In this document: positions 49,237-57,834 of the stretch, one piece after another
How the letters are laid out: each line of letters begins with the position of its first letter
Position numbering within the stretch: the first letter of the stretch is position 1
Assembly (NCBI RefSeq): GCF_003797835.1
Contig: NZ_RKMF01000003.1
Location: 1 to 64,000, forward strand
Source of the DNA: Kocuria soli
GTDB lineage: Bacteria; Actinomycetota; Actinomycetes; Actinomycetales; Micrococcaceae
Length of the DNA stretch: 64,000 nucleotides
Direction of reading: 5' to 3'
Made by a program: the position numbers and the translations under genes
Notes under the pieces: model-generated
What the model was told of the DNA's origin: nothing
Seen by the model: the letters and a program-made list of their open reading frames with translations, nothing else
Databases searched by the model: none

Positions 49237-51648
49237 GTGTATGCACGCTTTGTTTACCGTTACAGTGCAGCGGTCCTTGTGCTCAGCGCCTTGGTGCTGG
49301 CGTTGTTCGCCGTATTCGGATTTCGTGTCTTCGGTAATTTGATTCCAGGTGGATTCGCTGATCCCATGTCCGAGTCGGCCGTGGCCCAACAGATCGTCCA
49401 CGAAGATCTGGGCGGGGAAGCAAACCTGGTGGTACTGGTCGGTGAACCGGCAGACGTCCCACCAGGGGAGGAGGGCCGGCCTTCGAACCAGACGGGTGCC
49501 GACGTTGCAGAGCAACTACGTCAAGACTCACGCGTGGAGTCCGTGCAGTCTTTCACCGATCCGGGAACCGGGTCCTCCCTGGTCTCTGACAACGGTGAGT
49601 GGGGATTGATCGCTGCCCACGTGACCGGCAGCGACCAGGAGCAGATCGACACTGCCAAGGAACTCTCCGATCGGTTGGTGGGTGAGCGCGAGGACGGCAC
49701 GCAAGTGCTGTTGGGCGGAACGACGCCGATCACCCAGGAGATTAACGAGCAGGTCCTCGTCGACCTCAAGTACGCAGAGCTGATTGCGGTTCCCCTGACC
49801 ATGATCCTGTTGCTGATCGTCTTCGGAAGTGTGGTCTCGGCGGTACTACCCCTGGCCGTGGGGGGTTTCGGCGTGCTGGGAGCGTTCTTCGCAACGTGGC
49901 TGATCACACTGGTGGCGGATGTCTCCATTTACTCGATCAATCTGATAACAGCCCTGGGGCTTGGACTGGCCATCGACTATTCCTTGCTCATGGTGAGCCG
50001 CTTTCGTGAAGAACTCGACGTTCGCGGACAGGGTCGCCACGCCGCCCGACGAAGTGAGCTTGCCCAAGAGGCCCTGAGCAGGACTCTGGCCACCGCTGGA
50101 CGAACAGTTCTGTTCACCAGTCTGGCCGTGGCCAGCGCCCTGTGCGCCTTGCTCGTCTTCCCGCCGCCCTTTTTGCGGTCATTCGGGTACGGCGGGATTG
50201 CCGTCGTTGTGGTTGCGGCTTTGGGTGCTCTGGTGGTCCTTCCAGCCCTCTTGGCAGAACTCGGTCCCCGGATTGACAGTCTTTCGGTGCGTAGCAAGAA
50301 GTCCGCCGTACCTTCGTTGTCTGCCCCGTCCCAGTTCTGGGGTCATGTCGCCAGGGTGGTTTACAAACGCCCCTTGCTCTCCGCAATCCCCGTTTTGGTT
50401 GCCATCGGTGTGATGGCCGCTCCCTTGCTCCACGTACAGTTCGCCACTCCTGATGATCGGATCCTCACCGGAGACCAAGTCAGCCGGGAAGCTGGGGACA
50501 TCCTGCGCGATCATTTCCCGTCCAACAGCTCCGCTTCCCCCGTTGGGATCGTCAGCTCAGAGGTCTCCTCTGAGCAGTTGGATGACTACGCCCGACGCGC
50601 GTCTCTGGTGGAGGGCGTGGATCAGGTCATGGCCGCGACGGGGATCTACCGGGACGGGCGCCACGTGGCTTCACCGCCCGAGTCCATGCTCCACGAGCAA
50701 CTCCAGGCGGATGAGTACTACGCCATCCGGGTAGGAGGACCCGCGGATTTTCTGGGCGAAGAGGCGATTGACACTGTGAAGGAGCTCAGGAATTTGTCCC
50801 CGCCGGAGGGGACGAACAGGGTCGAATACACCGGGGGCACGGCACGATTCATCGATGATCGACGAGCCGTGACGGATCATCTCCTGACGGCGCTGGCGCT
50901 GATCGTGGCCACGACCTTCGTCCTGGTGTTCCTGTTCACTGGATCGGTGCTGATGCCCCTCAAGGCATTGGTCATGAACGTGATCTCCTTGGGCGCAGTG
51001 CTGGGCGTTGTGACCTGGATCTTCCAGGACGGAGCCTTCGCCGAACTGCTGGGATTCACGCCCAGACCGTTGGACATGGCCATGCCCGTCCTGTTGTTCT
51101 GTATCGCCTTCGGGCTGTCCATGGACTACGAACTGTTCCTGATCGGGCGCATGAAGGAGGTGTGGGACAGGACCAAGGACAACCGTCAGGCCGTGGTGGA
51201 GGGCCTTGCCCACACCGGACGAATCACCAGCCTGGCTGCGGTAGTGCTCTCCGTGACCTTCGCAGCTTTTGGTACCAGTCAGGTCACTTTCCTTCAGCTG
51301 TTCGGTATCGGTACGGCCTTTGCAATCCTTTTGGACGCCACGCTGGTACGCGGTGTCCTGGTGCCGTCGTTCATGCGTATTGCCGGTAATGCGAACTGGT
51401 GGTCTCCGGGTCCGCTACGTAAGCTGCATGGTCTCGTGGGACTCAGTGAGGTCTCCGACGGTCCCATGCTCAACGACATCAACCCTGCGGACTCGGAGCG
51501 CGAGGAGGATCTGCGGGCCCGACGGCGGAGGGAATCCGCGGCAGCGATCAGTGCCCTGACTCCGGCGATCGTCTCCAGCGGGAAGGGAGCTCACCGTCGT
51601 GGCCGAGATTCGGCCACAACGTCGAGCGATCCAACTGAGACGGTTTGA
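49237..51648 (+). CDS. MMPL/RND-family transporter
   Basis: The 803-residue membrane protein has two repeated halves, each with one helix, a periplasmic domain and a five-helix bundle. The family's charged helix motifs are present twice: GLAIDYSLLMVSRFREEL and GLSMDYELFLIGRMKEVW, whose Asp-Tyr pair carries the proton relay. MMPL proteins export lipids and lipid-like polyketides, so it is the likely exporter of the cluster product. The GTG at 49237 has AGGAG eight bases upstream; earlier in-frame starts overlap the SnoaL-like gene. The C-terminal 60 residues are hydrophilic. It ends the operon. Confidence 0.92.
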   Translation: MYARFVYRYSAAVLVLSALVLALFAVFGFRVFGNLIPGGFADPMSESAVAQQIVHEDLGGEANLVVLVGEPADVPPGEEGRPSNQTGADVAEQLRQDSRVESVQSFTDPGTGSSLVSDNGEWGLIAAHVTGSDQEQIDTAKELSDRLVGEREDGTQVLLGGTTPITQEINEQVLVDLKYAELIAVPLTMILLLIVFGSVVSAVLPLAVGGFGVLGAFFATWLITLVADVSIYSINLITALGLGLAIDYSLLMVSRFREELDVRGQGRHAARRSELAQEALSRTLATAGRTVLFTSLAVASALCALLVFPPPFLRSFGYGGIAVVVVAALGALVVLPALLAELGPRIDSLSVRSKKSAVPSLSAPSQFWGHVARVVYKRPLLSAIPVLVAIGVMAAPLLHVQFATPDDRILTGDQVSREAGDILRDHFPSNSSASPVGIVSSEVSSEQLDDYARRASLVEGVDQVMAATGIYRDGRHVASPPESMLHEQLQADEYYAIRVGGPADFLGEEAIDTVKELRNLSPPEGTNRVEYTGGTARFIDDRRAVTDHLLTALALIVATTFVLVFLFTGSVLMPLKALVMNVISLGAVLGVVTWIFQDGAFAELLGFTPRPLDMAMPVLLFCIAFGLSMDYELFLIGRMKEVWDRTKDNRQAVVEGLAHTGRITSLAAVVLSVTFAAFGTSQVTFLQLFGIGTAFAILLDATLVRGVLVPSFMRIAGNANWWSPGPLRKLHGLVGLSEVSDGPMLNDINPADSEREEDLRARRRRESAAAISALTPAIVSSGKGAHRRGRDSATTSSDPTETV

Positions 51649-51720
51649 GCAGACAGGAAAGTGATCATTCTGCGCGGAAAGGTCCAGGTGCTGCTACCAG
51701 GCAAGCAGGTTGTCCTCAGT

Positions 51721-52407
51721 TCAAGAGCCGTCGTGGCCGCGTAACAAACTCGTGAAGTCCGTCACGGCCGGAGTCATGTCCACGCCCGTGCGACGGACCC
51801 TACCTGTGGGTGTGGGTGCGGGTGCCGCACCCAGCCCTTCCTGCATGAACCCGGCGACGCCGGTCTGCGTGGACACCATCGCGGTGGCCAACTCACCGGC
51901 GGCCCGGTTGATGCGCCGCTCCAACCCGGCCTCGTCGGAGCCGAAGTCCTCCGTGGCCGCGAAGACTCCGGTGGGCAGCACCGTGGCGTGCATGTACGTG
52001 AACAGTGGCCGCACCGCGTGGTCCAGGACCAGGCTGTGCCGCGGCGTACCGGCGGTTGCCGCGATCAGCACGGGCATGTCCACCAGGGCGTCCTGGTCCA
52101 GGACGTCGAAGAAGCTCTTGAACAGCCCCGCGTAGGAGGCCTTGAACACCGGAGTCACGGCGATCAGACCGTCTGCGGCCGACAGCTTGCGTTTGACGTC
52201 GTCCAAAACCGGGTCGGGGAGCCCGCCCGTGGTCATCGCATGGGCCAGGTTGACGGCAAGATCGCGCAGTTCGACGTATTCGACTTCCACGCTCTCACCC
52301 CGTCCACCCACCTGCGCGGTGACGGCCTCGGCCAGGCGTTCACCCAGCAGGGACGTGGTGGACGGGTTGGACAGTCCAGCGGCCACGACGACGAGGTGGC
52401 GGGTCAT
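51721..52407 (-). CDS. NADPH-dependent FMN reductase, CE1759 type
   Basis: The 228-residue flavodoxin-fold reductase has 'LVVVAAGLSNPSTTSLLGERL' (read in parts) at the N-terminus and 'IAVTPVFKASYAGLFKSFFD' in the middle, the flavin-contact loop of the NADPH-dependent FMN reductases. It would supply reduced FMN to the LLM monooxygenase whose gene overlaps it by four bases. The pairing corresponds to the CE1758/CE1759 families of actinobacteria. It is convergent with the MMPL gene across a 72-base spacer. Confidence 0.88.
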   Translation of the reverse strand: MTRHLVVVAAGLSNPSTTSLLGERLAEAVTAQVGGRGESVEVEYVELRDLAVNLAHAMTTGGLPDPVLDDVKRKLSAADGLIAVTPVFKASYAGLFKSFFDVLDQDALVDMPVLIAATAGTPRHSLVLDHAVRPLFTYMHATVLPTGVFAATEDFGSDEAGLERRINRAAGELATAMVSTQTGVAGFMQEGLGAAPAPTPTGRVRRTGVDMTPAVTDFTSLLRGHDGS

Positions 52408-53576
52408 CGGGATGCTCCTTCGGTCTGGGACGACGTGACAGTGGCGTCGTCGTCGTTCGAATCGGGGACCACGGCGTTGATTACCTTCCGGTGCGAGGAC
52501 TCCGGACCTTCGGCGACCAGCGATGCGTGGGTGGGCGGGTCCGAGGGCACGTGGGCCGGACGACGACGCTCGAACTCCGTGCGCAGGACGGGGGCGATCT
52601 CCTTGCCCAGAATCTCGATCTGCTCCAGGACCAACTCCTCCGGGAGGCCGGCGTGGTCCAGGAGGAACAGCAGTCGCTGGAAGTCACCCACCTGATCGGC
52701 GTAGCCCAGGTAGCGCTCGATGATCTGATCCACGGTGCCCACGGTGAGCGGGGTGGCTCGCGTGAAGTCCTCCATGGACGGGCCATGGCCGTAGACGGGG
52801 GCGTTGTCGAAGTACGGGCGGAAGATCCGCTTGGCCTCGGCCTCCGTGTCCGCGGCGAAGAACTGGCCGCCCAGACCCACGATGGCCTGATCGGCTGATC
52901 CGTGCCCGTAGTGCTCGAAGCGTTGGCGGTACAGGTTGACCATCGCGGCGGTGTGCTCGATGTTCCAGAAGATGTTGTTGTGGAAGAAGCCGTCACCGTA
53001 ATAGGCGGCCTGCTCCGCGATCTCCGTGGAACGGATGGAGCCGTGCCAGACGAACGGGGGCACCTCGTCCAGGGGGGCAGGGGTGGACGTGTAGTTCTGC
53101 AGCGGAGTGCGGAACTTGCCCGACCAGTTGACCACGGGCTCCCGCCACAGCTTGCGCAGCAGGTGGTAGTTCTCGATGGCCAGCGGGATGCCGTCCCGGA
53201 TGTCCTTGCCGAACCAGGGGTAGACCGGGCCGGTGTTGCCGCGGCCCATGGTCAGGTCCACGCGGCCGCCGGAGATGTGCTGCAGGAACGCGAAGTCCTC
53301 GGCGATCTTGACGGGGTCGTTGGTGGTGATCAGCGTGGTGGCCGTGGAGAACTTGAGGTTCTTAGTCTGCGCCGCCAGGTACCCAAGGTGGGTGGTGGGT
53401 GACGACGGCACGAACGGCGGATTGTGGTGCTCGCCGGTGGCAAAGACGTCCAGGCCGACCTCTTCAGCCTTGAGGGCGTACTTGGTCATCGCCTGGATGC
53501 GGCGAGCTTCCGAGGGGGTGGTGCCGTTGGTCGGGTCCGTGGTGACGTCGCCGACGCTGAAGATGCCGAACTGCAT
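52404..53576 (-). CDS. LLM-class (luciferase-like) flavin-dependent oxidoreductase, CE1758 type
   Basis: The 390-residue TIM-barrel monooxygenase has 'AEEVGLDVFATGEHHNPPF', 'TTLITTNDPVKIAEDFAFLQ' and 'SGGRVDLTMGRGNTGP', typical of bacterial luciferase-like enzymes. It needs reduced FMN from the overlapping downstream reductase. Substrate is unknown. The promoter upstream overlaps a presumed MarR operator, so expression is probably induced when the MarR-type repressor is released. The C-terminal 50 residues are unconserved. Confidence 0.9.
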   Translation of the reverse strand: MQFGIFSVGDVTTDPTNGTTPSEARRIQAMTKYALKAEEVGLDVFATGEHHNPPFVPSSPTTHLGYLAAQTKNLKFSTATTLITTNDPVKIAEDFAFLQHISGGRVDLTMGRGNTGPVYPWFGKDIRDGIPLAIENYHLLRKLWREPVVNWSGKFRTPLQNYTSTPAPLDEVPPFVWHGSIRSTEIAEQAAYYGDGFFHNNIFWNIEHTAAMVNLYRQRFEHYGHGSADQAIVGLGGQFFAADTEAEAKRIFRPYFDNAPVYGHGPSMEDFTRATPLTVGTVDQIIERYLGYADQVGDFQRLLFLLDHAGLPEELVLEQIEILGKEIAPVLRTEFERRRPAHVPSDPPTHASLVAEGPESSHRKVINAVVPDSNDDDATVTSSQTEGASR

Positions 53577-53654
53577 GATGTCTACTCCTTGATCAGACCC
53601 GCCACGTTCGGGCCCTGTGGTCCGTCTGTGCCAATACGTGACGTATCACGTATG

Positions 53655-53683
53655 ACTATGGACCTGTATAGGTGATATGTCAA
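53655..53683 (-). promoter_or_regulatory. Promoter and operator of the LLM-FMN reductase operon
   Basis: On the minus strand TTGACA (53678-53683) and CATAGT (53655-53660) are 17 bases apart. The 13-mer TTGACATATCACC (53671-53683) covers the -35 box and matches two sites at the marR promoter, so repressor binding would block RNA polymerase. Confidence 0.7.
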
Positions 53684-53732
53684 CCAATGGTGGTGGTGTG
53701 AATGTCTGTGCTGGTCAACCCCGGGGAGGCGG

Positions 53733-54254
53733 TCAGCCGCGACGGGCGAGCCCGCACTCCTGGGCATTCAGGTGGTCCGAGATCAAGGCGGTGATGCGCC
53801 CGAGTTCGGCGGCGTCGTCGTCACTCAAGGCGTCAAAGAGCACGGAGCGGACGGCACGGACATGGCCCGGGGCTGCGGCCTCCAGGGCGGTTCGGCCGGC
53901 GTCGGTCAGTTCGACGAGCTGCGCGCGCCCGTCGTCCGGGCAGGCTCCGCGACAAACCAGGCCCCGCTTCTCCATCCGGGTGAGGTGGTGGGACATGCGG
54001 GAGCGTTCCCACTCGAGCAGGCCCGCCAATTCGGTGATCCGGCAGGAACTGTTGGTGGCCTCGTTGAGGGTGACCAGGACCTCGTAGTCCTGCAGCGAGA
54101 GTCCGGAGTCCTGCTGGAGCTGTTGGCCCAGGCGTGCCGGCACGCGCGAGCTGGCGGAGAGCCAGTTGCGCCAGATGCGCTGTTGGCCGTCCGTGAGCCA
54201 GGCGGGTTCCGGGGAGGTGCCGGGGGAGTCTTCGAGGGGAGTTGCTGCGGCCAT
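53733..54254 (-). CDS. MarR-family transcriptional regulator
   Basis: The 173-residue winged-helix protein has 'LSLQDYEVLVTLNEAT', recognition helix region 'LAGLLEWERSRMSHHLTRME' and wing 'KRGLVCRGACPDDGRAQLVELT', the standard MarR layout. It lies directly upstream of the LLM/FMN-reductase genes in the same direction, with matching operator-like repeats at both promoters. I infer autorepression plus control of the flavin enzymes. The single Cys in the wing could be a redox sensor, but this is speculative. Confidence 0.9.
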   Translation of the reverse strand: MAAATPLEDSPGTSPEPAWLTDGQQRIWRNWLSASSRVPARLGQQLQQDSGLSLQDYEVLVTLNEATNSSCRITELAGLLEWERSRMSHHLTRMEKRGLVCRGACPDDGRAQLVELTDAGRTALEAAAPGHVRAVRSVLFDALSDDDAAELGRITALISDHLNAQECGLARRG

Positions 54255-54273
54255 GCGCCCAGTCTAGTAATAA

Positions 54274-54303
54274 GGTGACATGTCACTCAAGGTGATCTGT
54301 CAA
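54274..54303. promoter_or_regulatory. Tandem MarR operator sites at the marR promoter
   Basis: GGTGACATGTCAC (54274-54286) and GGTGATCTGTCAA (54291-54303) repeat every 17 bases; the same 13-mer recurs at 53671. The first contains the perfect palindrome GTGACATGTCAC. A possible TTGAGT-N18-TAGACT promoter (54290-54261, minus) encloses it and would start transcription about at the ATG. Confidence 0.65.
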
Positions 54304-54367
54304 CAAGCTGGTAGATGACGGCTGACTGCCGCTGCGCTCCCGTCCACGCGGTGAGCCGTGTGTCAGG

Positions 54368-54739
54368 ATGCAGGGCGTGAGCCCTTCCCGCCCCATGATC
54401 CGCAAGAACGACGCCGGTGACCGCTCCGGCGCGCGCCGCCCTCGAAAGCCCGAGCAGCGGCTCTTTCCGATCTCTCTGGGGCTGTGGGTGCTGGCGTTGG
54501 TGAGTTTCGTGTTGGCATTCGTGCTGGGGAACACGGGATCCGGAGCAGTGATGTCCCTCAGCTTCATCGGGGGTCTGCTGCTGTCGACCCTGGCGGACGT
54601 GGGTGCGTTCCTCACGGCGCTGGCCAGCTCCGTGACCTACCGGAAGCACCGTCCCTGGAACATCGTTCTGCTGCTGGCAACCGTGCTCATCTCCCCGGCC
54701 ACGTTGCTGGTGGTGCTCCAGGCTGCTCTGACCATGTAG
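54368..54739 (+). CDS. Small membrane protein, unknown function
   Basis: The 123-residue product has a basic N-terminus (1-33, Arg/Lys rich) and three hydrophobic segments (about 34-53, 58-83 and 97-122). It resembles no enzyme. The start is uncertain: an ATG at 54368 or a GTG at 54377 (preceded by GGATGCAGGG) are both possible. It lies alone between marR and the dnaB upstream region, divergent from marR. Confidence 0.6.
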   Translation: MQGVSPSRPMIRKNDAGDRSGARRPRKPEQRLFPISLGLWVLALVSFVLAFVLGNTGSGAVMSLSFIGGLLLSTLADVGAFLTALASSVTYRKHRPWNIVLLLATVLISPATLLVVLQAALTM

Positions 54740-54788
54740 TTGCAGGTCTCCTGCCTTTGGCTCGTTTCCTTGGCCTTGTACTCGGGCA

Positions 54789-55010
54789 TGTGGAAGTTTT
54801 CCGCAGATCGGGATGACCCTTGTGGACAAACCCTGTGGAAAGGTGGTCATCGGCCCGTCGTTTCGGGGTTCTGGCCTTCTTGACCTGCGATTTCATGTGT
54901 TTCAAGCCCCGGTTAAGGCCTGGGTTTGTCCACAGGCGTCCACATGTTGTGCACCGTCTACCCACACCTGACCGCGGCGATCCCCACACGTGTTCCACAA
55001 GTTGTCCACA
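54789..55010. promoter_or_regulatory. DnaA-box cluster upstream of dnaB
   Basis: Three perfect TTGTCCACA-type boxes lie here: TGTGGACAA at 54821-54829, TTGTCCACA at 54926-54934 and at 55002-55010. Near matches include TGTGGAAAG (54834), TGTTCCACA (54991) and TGTGGAAGT (54789). This is denser in perfect boxes than the dnaA-dnaN spacer. It is part of a 415-base stretch (54740-55154) with no gene that I can support. Confidence 0.75.
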
Positions 55011-55154
55011 GGCTGTGGGTATTCATTCCAGTCGATCGAGTTCCACGGCCTGATTGAGCGCCTGACGGTCATTGTGTGGTCGGTGCGGTGGTCCACAATG
55101 GTGGTCTGACCGGCGCGCGTCGTCGTCGATCCCGAACCCCTCGAAAGGTCCAGC

Positions 55155-56486
55155 GTGTCCGAAGATCTCGTGCGCACACCCCCGCATGACAACGTGGCCG
55201 AGCAGTCCGTGCTGGGCGGCATGATGCTGTCCAAGGACGCGATCGCGGACGTGGTCGAGGTGGTGATGGGGGCGGACTTCTACCGGCCCGCGCACGAATC
55301 CATCTACGAGGCGATCGTGAGCCTCTACGGCAAGGGTGAGCCGGCCGACGCGATCACCGTGGCCGACGAACTCACCAAGCGCGGCGAGCTGGACAACGTG
55401 GGTGGCGCGGCCTACATCCACTCCTTGATCTCGTCTGTGCCCACCGCGGCCAACGCAGGGTTCTACGCGGAGATCGTGCAGGAACGGGCTGTGCTGCGGC
55501 GCCTGGTGGGGGCCGGGACCAAGATCGTGCAGCTGGGCTACTCGCAGGACGGCGAGGTGGAAACCCTGGTCAACGAGGCACAGTCCGAGATCATGACCGT
55601 GGCCGAACGCCGCAACTCCGAGGACTACGTGGCCCTCAAAGAGGTCGTGGAGTCAACGGTCGAGGAGATCGAGGCCGCGGGTGGAAAGTCGGGCATGCAG
55701 GGCGTGCCTTCCGGCTTCACGGAGTTCGACGAGCTCACGCACGGTCTGCAGGGCGGGCAGATGATCGTGGTGGCGGCCAGGCCGGCCATGGGCAAATCGA
55801 CGTTCGCAATTGACATCGCCAGGTCAGCGGCCATTAAACACAACATGACCACGGCGATCTTCTCGTTGGAGATGGCGCGCAACGAGATCGCACTCAAGAT
55901 CCTGTCGGCCGAAGCGACCCTGAACCTGCAGGATCTCCGCAAGGGCACGTTGCGGGACGAGCAGTGGCAGAAGATCGCCTCCACCATGGGCAAGTTGGAT
56001 TCGGCGCCGCTGTTCATCGACGATTCCCCGAACATGTCGCTCATGGAGATCCGGGCCAAGTGCCGACGGCTCAAGCAGCGGCATGACCTCAAGCTGGTGG
56101 TCCTGGACTACCTGCAGCTCATGAGTTCGGGCAAGAAGGTCGAGTCCCGCCAGCAAGAGGTCTCCGAGTTCTCCCGTGCGCTGAAGCTGTTGGCCAAGGA
56201 GCTGGACGTCCCGGTCATCGCGTTGTCCCAGCTCAACCGTGGTTCCGAGCAGCGCACGGACAAGCGGCCGATGGTGTCGGACCTTCGTGAAAGTGGGTCG
56301 ATCGAACAGGATGCGGACATGGTGATCCTGCTGCACCGCGACGACGTGTACGACAAGGAATCGCCGCGCGCGGGAGAAGCGGACGTGATCGTGGCCAAGC
56401 ACCGTAATGGCCCCACCAAGACCATCGTGGTGGCGTTCCAAGGGCACTACTCGCGGTTCGCGAACATGGCGCACGAGGGGTTCTGA
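55155..56486 (+). CDS. dnaB: Replicative DNA helicase DnaB
   Basis: The 443-residue hexameric helicase has an N-terminal domain ('PPHDNVAEQSVLGGMMLSKD', 'ADFYRPAHESIYEAI') and a RecA-like domain with Walker A AARPAMGKST (about 211-220), Walker B 'LKLVVLDYLQLM', and the DnaB-specific 'DLRESGSIEQDADMV'. No intein. It is loaded by the DciA encoded at 6.8 kb. GTG start, AAAGG upstream. In related genomes it follows rplI directly. Confidence 0.97.
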   Translation: MSEDLVRTPPHDNVAEQSVLGGMMLSKDAIADVVEVVMGADFYRPAHESIYEAIVSLYGKGEPADAITVADELTKRGELDNVGGAAYIHSLISSVPTAANAGFYAEIVQERAVLRRLVGAGTKIVQLGYSQDGEVETLVNEAQSEIMTVAERRNSEDYVALKEVVESTVEEIEAAGGKSGMQGVPSGFTEFDELTHGLQGGQMIVVAARPAMGKSTFAIDIARSAAIKHNMTTAIFSLEMARNEIALKILSAEATLNLQDLRKGTLRDEQWQKIASTMGKLDSAPLFIDDSPNMSLMEIRAKCRRLKQRHDLKLVVLDYLQLMSSGKKVESRQQEVSEFSRALKLLAKELDVPVIALSQLNRGSEQRTDKRPMVSDLRESGSIEQDADMVILLHRDDVYDKESPRAGEADVIVAKHRNGPTKTIVVAFQGHYSRFANMAHEGF

Positions 56487-56560
56487 TGTAGAGACTCGTA
56501 CGTGGTGGAAGGGTTGCGGACCGGGGCCCTACCTGCCACTCGACAGGAAACCACTACATG

Positions 56561-57271
56561 TCAAACACACCGGTGAGCGATAAAAGCGGTTCGTGGTCGG
56601 TCGACGGGCTCTTCGACGCTCCGGACATCACTGAAGCCAGCCTCAATCAGCGTGTCGATCCACACCTGCCGCCCGAACAGACCGAAGGTGTGGCACTCGT
56701 GATGGACGGAGACCTCCCCGGCCGCCGTTCGCAGGAGCAGCAACCATTCAGTCTGGACTTTCTCATCGTCGGGGTCCGGGTCCCACGTCCAGTCGACCAA
56801 TCTCGCGGCGCGACCGTCAGGCGCGTTGTTCTCCTCCAGCGTCGTCGACTCGACGAAGGTCTCCGCCAGGTCGTCCGGGACGAACACCGCGACCCCGTCC
56901 TCGGCGCAGTGCGCGTATGCCGTAGCCGCCGCGCGCGCCAGGTCTGACCGCGTCGTCATGTAGTCGATGGCATCGTGGGCGAGCACGGCGTCGAAAGTGC
57001 GGTCCAGCCGGAGCTCGCGCATGTCGGCTTCAACGTGGAAGCATCCTGGATTCAGCTCGCGTGAGACGGCGAGCATGGAAGCCGACTGATCGGTGAGCGT
57101 CATCCCCAACCCTTTCGACAGGTGGTGGGCGAGGAGTCCCGTTCCTGAACCCAGTTCGAGCACCGATCCCTGCGCAGGCAGCAGGGTCTCGATCCAGGCC
57201 GCCTCCTCGGCATGACCCTCGACCGGAGAGATGACTGGCCACCAGGACGCGAGGTGCTCGTACAGATCCAC
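56561..57271 (-). CDS. Class I SAM-dependent methyltransferase
   Basis: The 236-residue enzyme opens 'VDLYEHLASWWPVISP', has SAM motif I 'VLELGSGTGLLAHHL' (about 37-51), an acidic residue at the end of the second strand and 'FDAVLAHDAIDYM' as the post-motif strand. These place it among the type 11/25 methyltransferases; the substrate is unknown. The start is uncertain: GTG at 57271 fits the family, but TTG at 57328 extends the frame by 19 residues without a good ribosome-binding site. It converges on dnaB. Confidence 0.75.
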   Translation of the reverse strand: MDLYEHLASWWPVISPVEGHAEEAAWIETLLPAQGSVLELGSGTGLLAHHLSKGLGMTLTDQSASMLAVSRELNPGCFHVEADMRELRLDRTFDAVLAHDAIDYMTTRSDLARAAATAYAHCAEDGVAVFVPDDLAETFVESTTLEENNAPDGRAARLVDWTWDPDPDDEKVQTEWLLLLRTAAGEVSVHHECHTFGLFGRQVWIDTLIEAGFSDVRSVEEPVDRPRTAFIAHRCV

Positions 57272-57357
57272 ACTCAAACTATGTCCAAGAATCCAGCGCG
57301 ATCGCAATCGTACTGCGGGGATGCTCAACGCCTGACCGCCGCGTCTACCATCGAAGT

Positions 57358-57729
57358 ATGCGCAACAAGGCCACGATCACCCCCGAATCCCTGGTCGTCG
57401 AACCGATCGGCCTGGACAAGCTTTGGGCCGTCAAGAAATCCATCACCGTCCCGTTGTCGCACGTCCGCGGCGCGGCCCACACGCCCGGCGCCAAGGACCA
57501 GGCGAAGGGCTGGCGCGGGCCGGGCCTGCGGTGGCGCGAAAAGCTGACCGGGACGTTCCACTCGGGTGGTGAGCGCCGGTTCTGGAACATCAGTGGCTTC
57601 GACGACGTGGTCACCATTGATCTGGTAGATGAGCAGTATTCGCAGGTCATCATCAGTGTGGACGATCCCGCTGGCACCGCCGAGCGGATCAACACTGCTG
57701 CTCACGGCGCGGGCGTGAGCGAGGCCTGA
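57358..57729 (+). CDS. Hypothetical protein, PH-like
   Basis: The 123-residue product has no signal peptide or membrane helix. Alternating strands ('ATITPESLVVEPIGLDKLWA', 'SITVPLSHVRGA', 'RRFWNISGFDDVVTIDLVD', 'YSQVIISVDDP') resemble the small bacterial PH-like proteins found in many actinobacteria. No catalytic motif. Divergent from the methyltransferase gene. Confidence 0.65.
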   Translation: MRNKATITPESLVVEPIGLDKLWAVKKSITVPLSHVRGAAHTPGAKDQAKGWRGPGLRWREKLTGTFHSGGERRFWNISGFDDVVTIDLVDEQYSQVIISVDDPAGTAERINTAAHGAGVSEA

Positions 57730-57834
57730 GGCCGGACACCCAAGACCGACCCCCAGCACAATCGCGTGACTACGAGCCCCGGGGACCAGGCCCACTCAAG
57801 GCGAGCCGCGCCGTCGTTGGCGTAGTCTCGCCCG

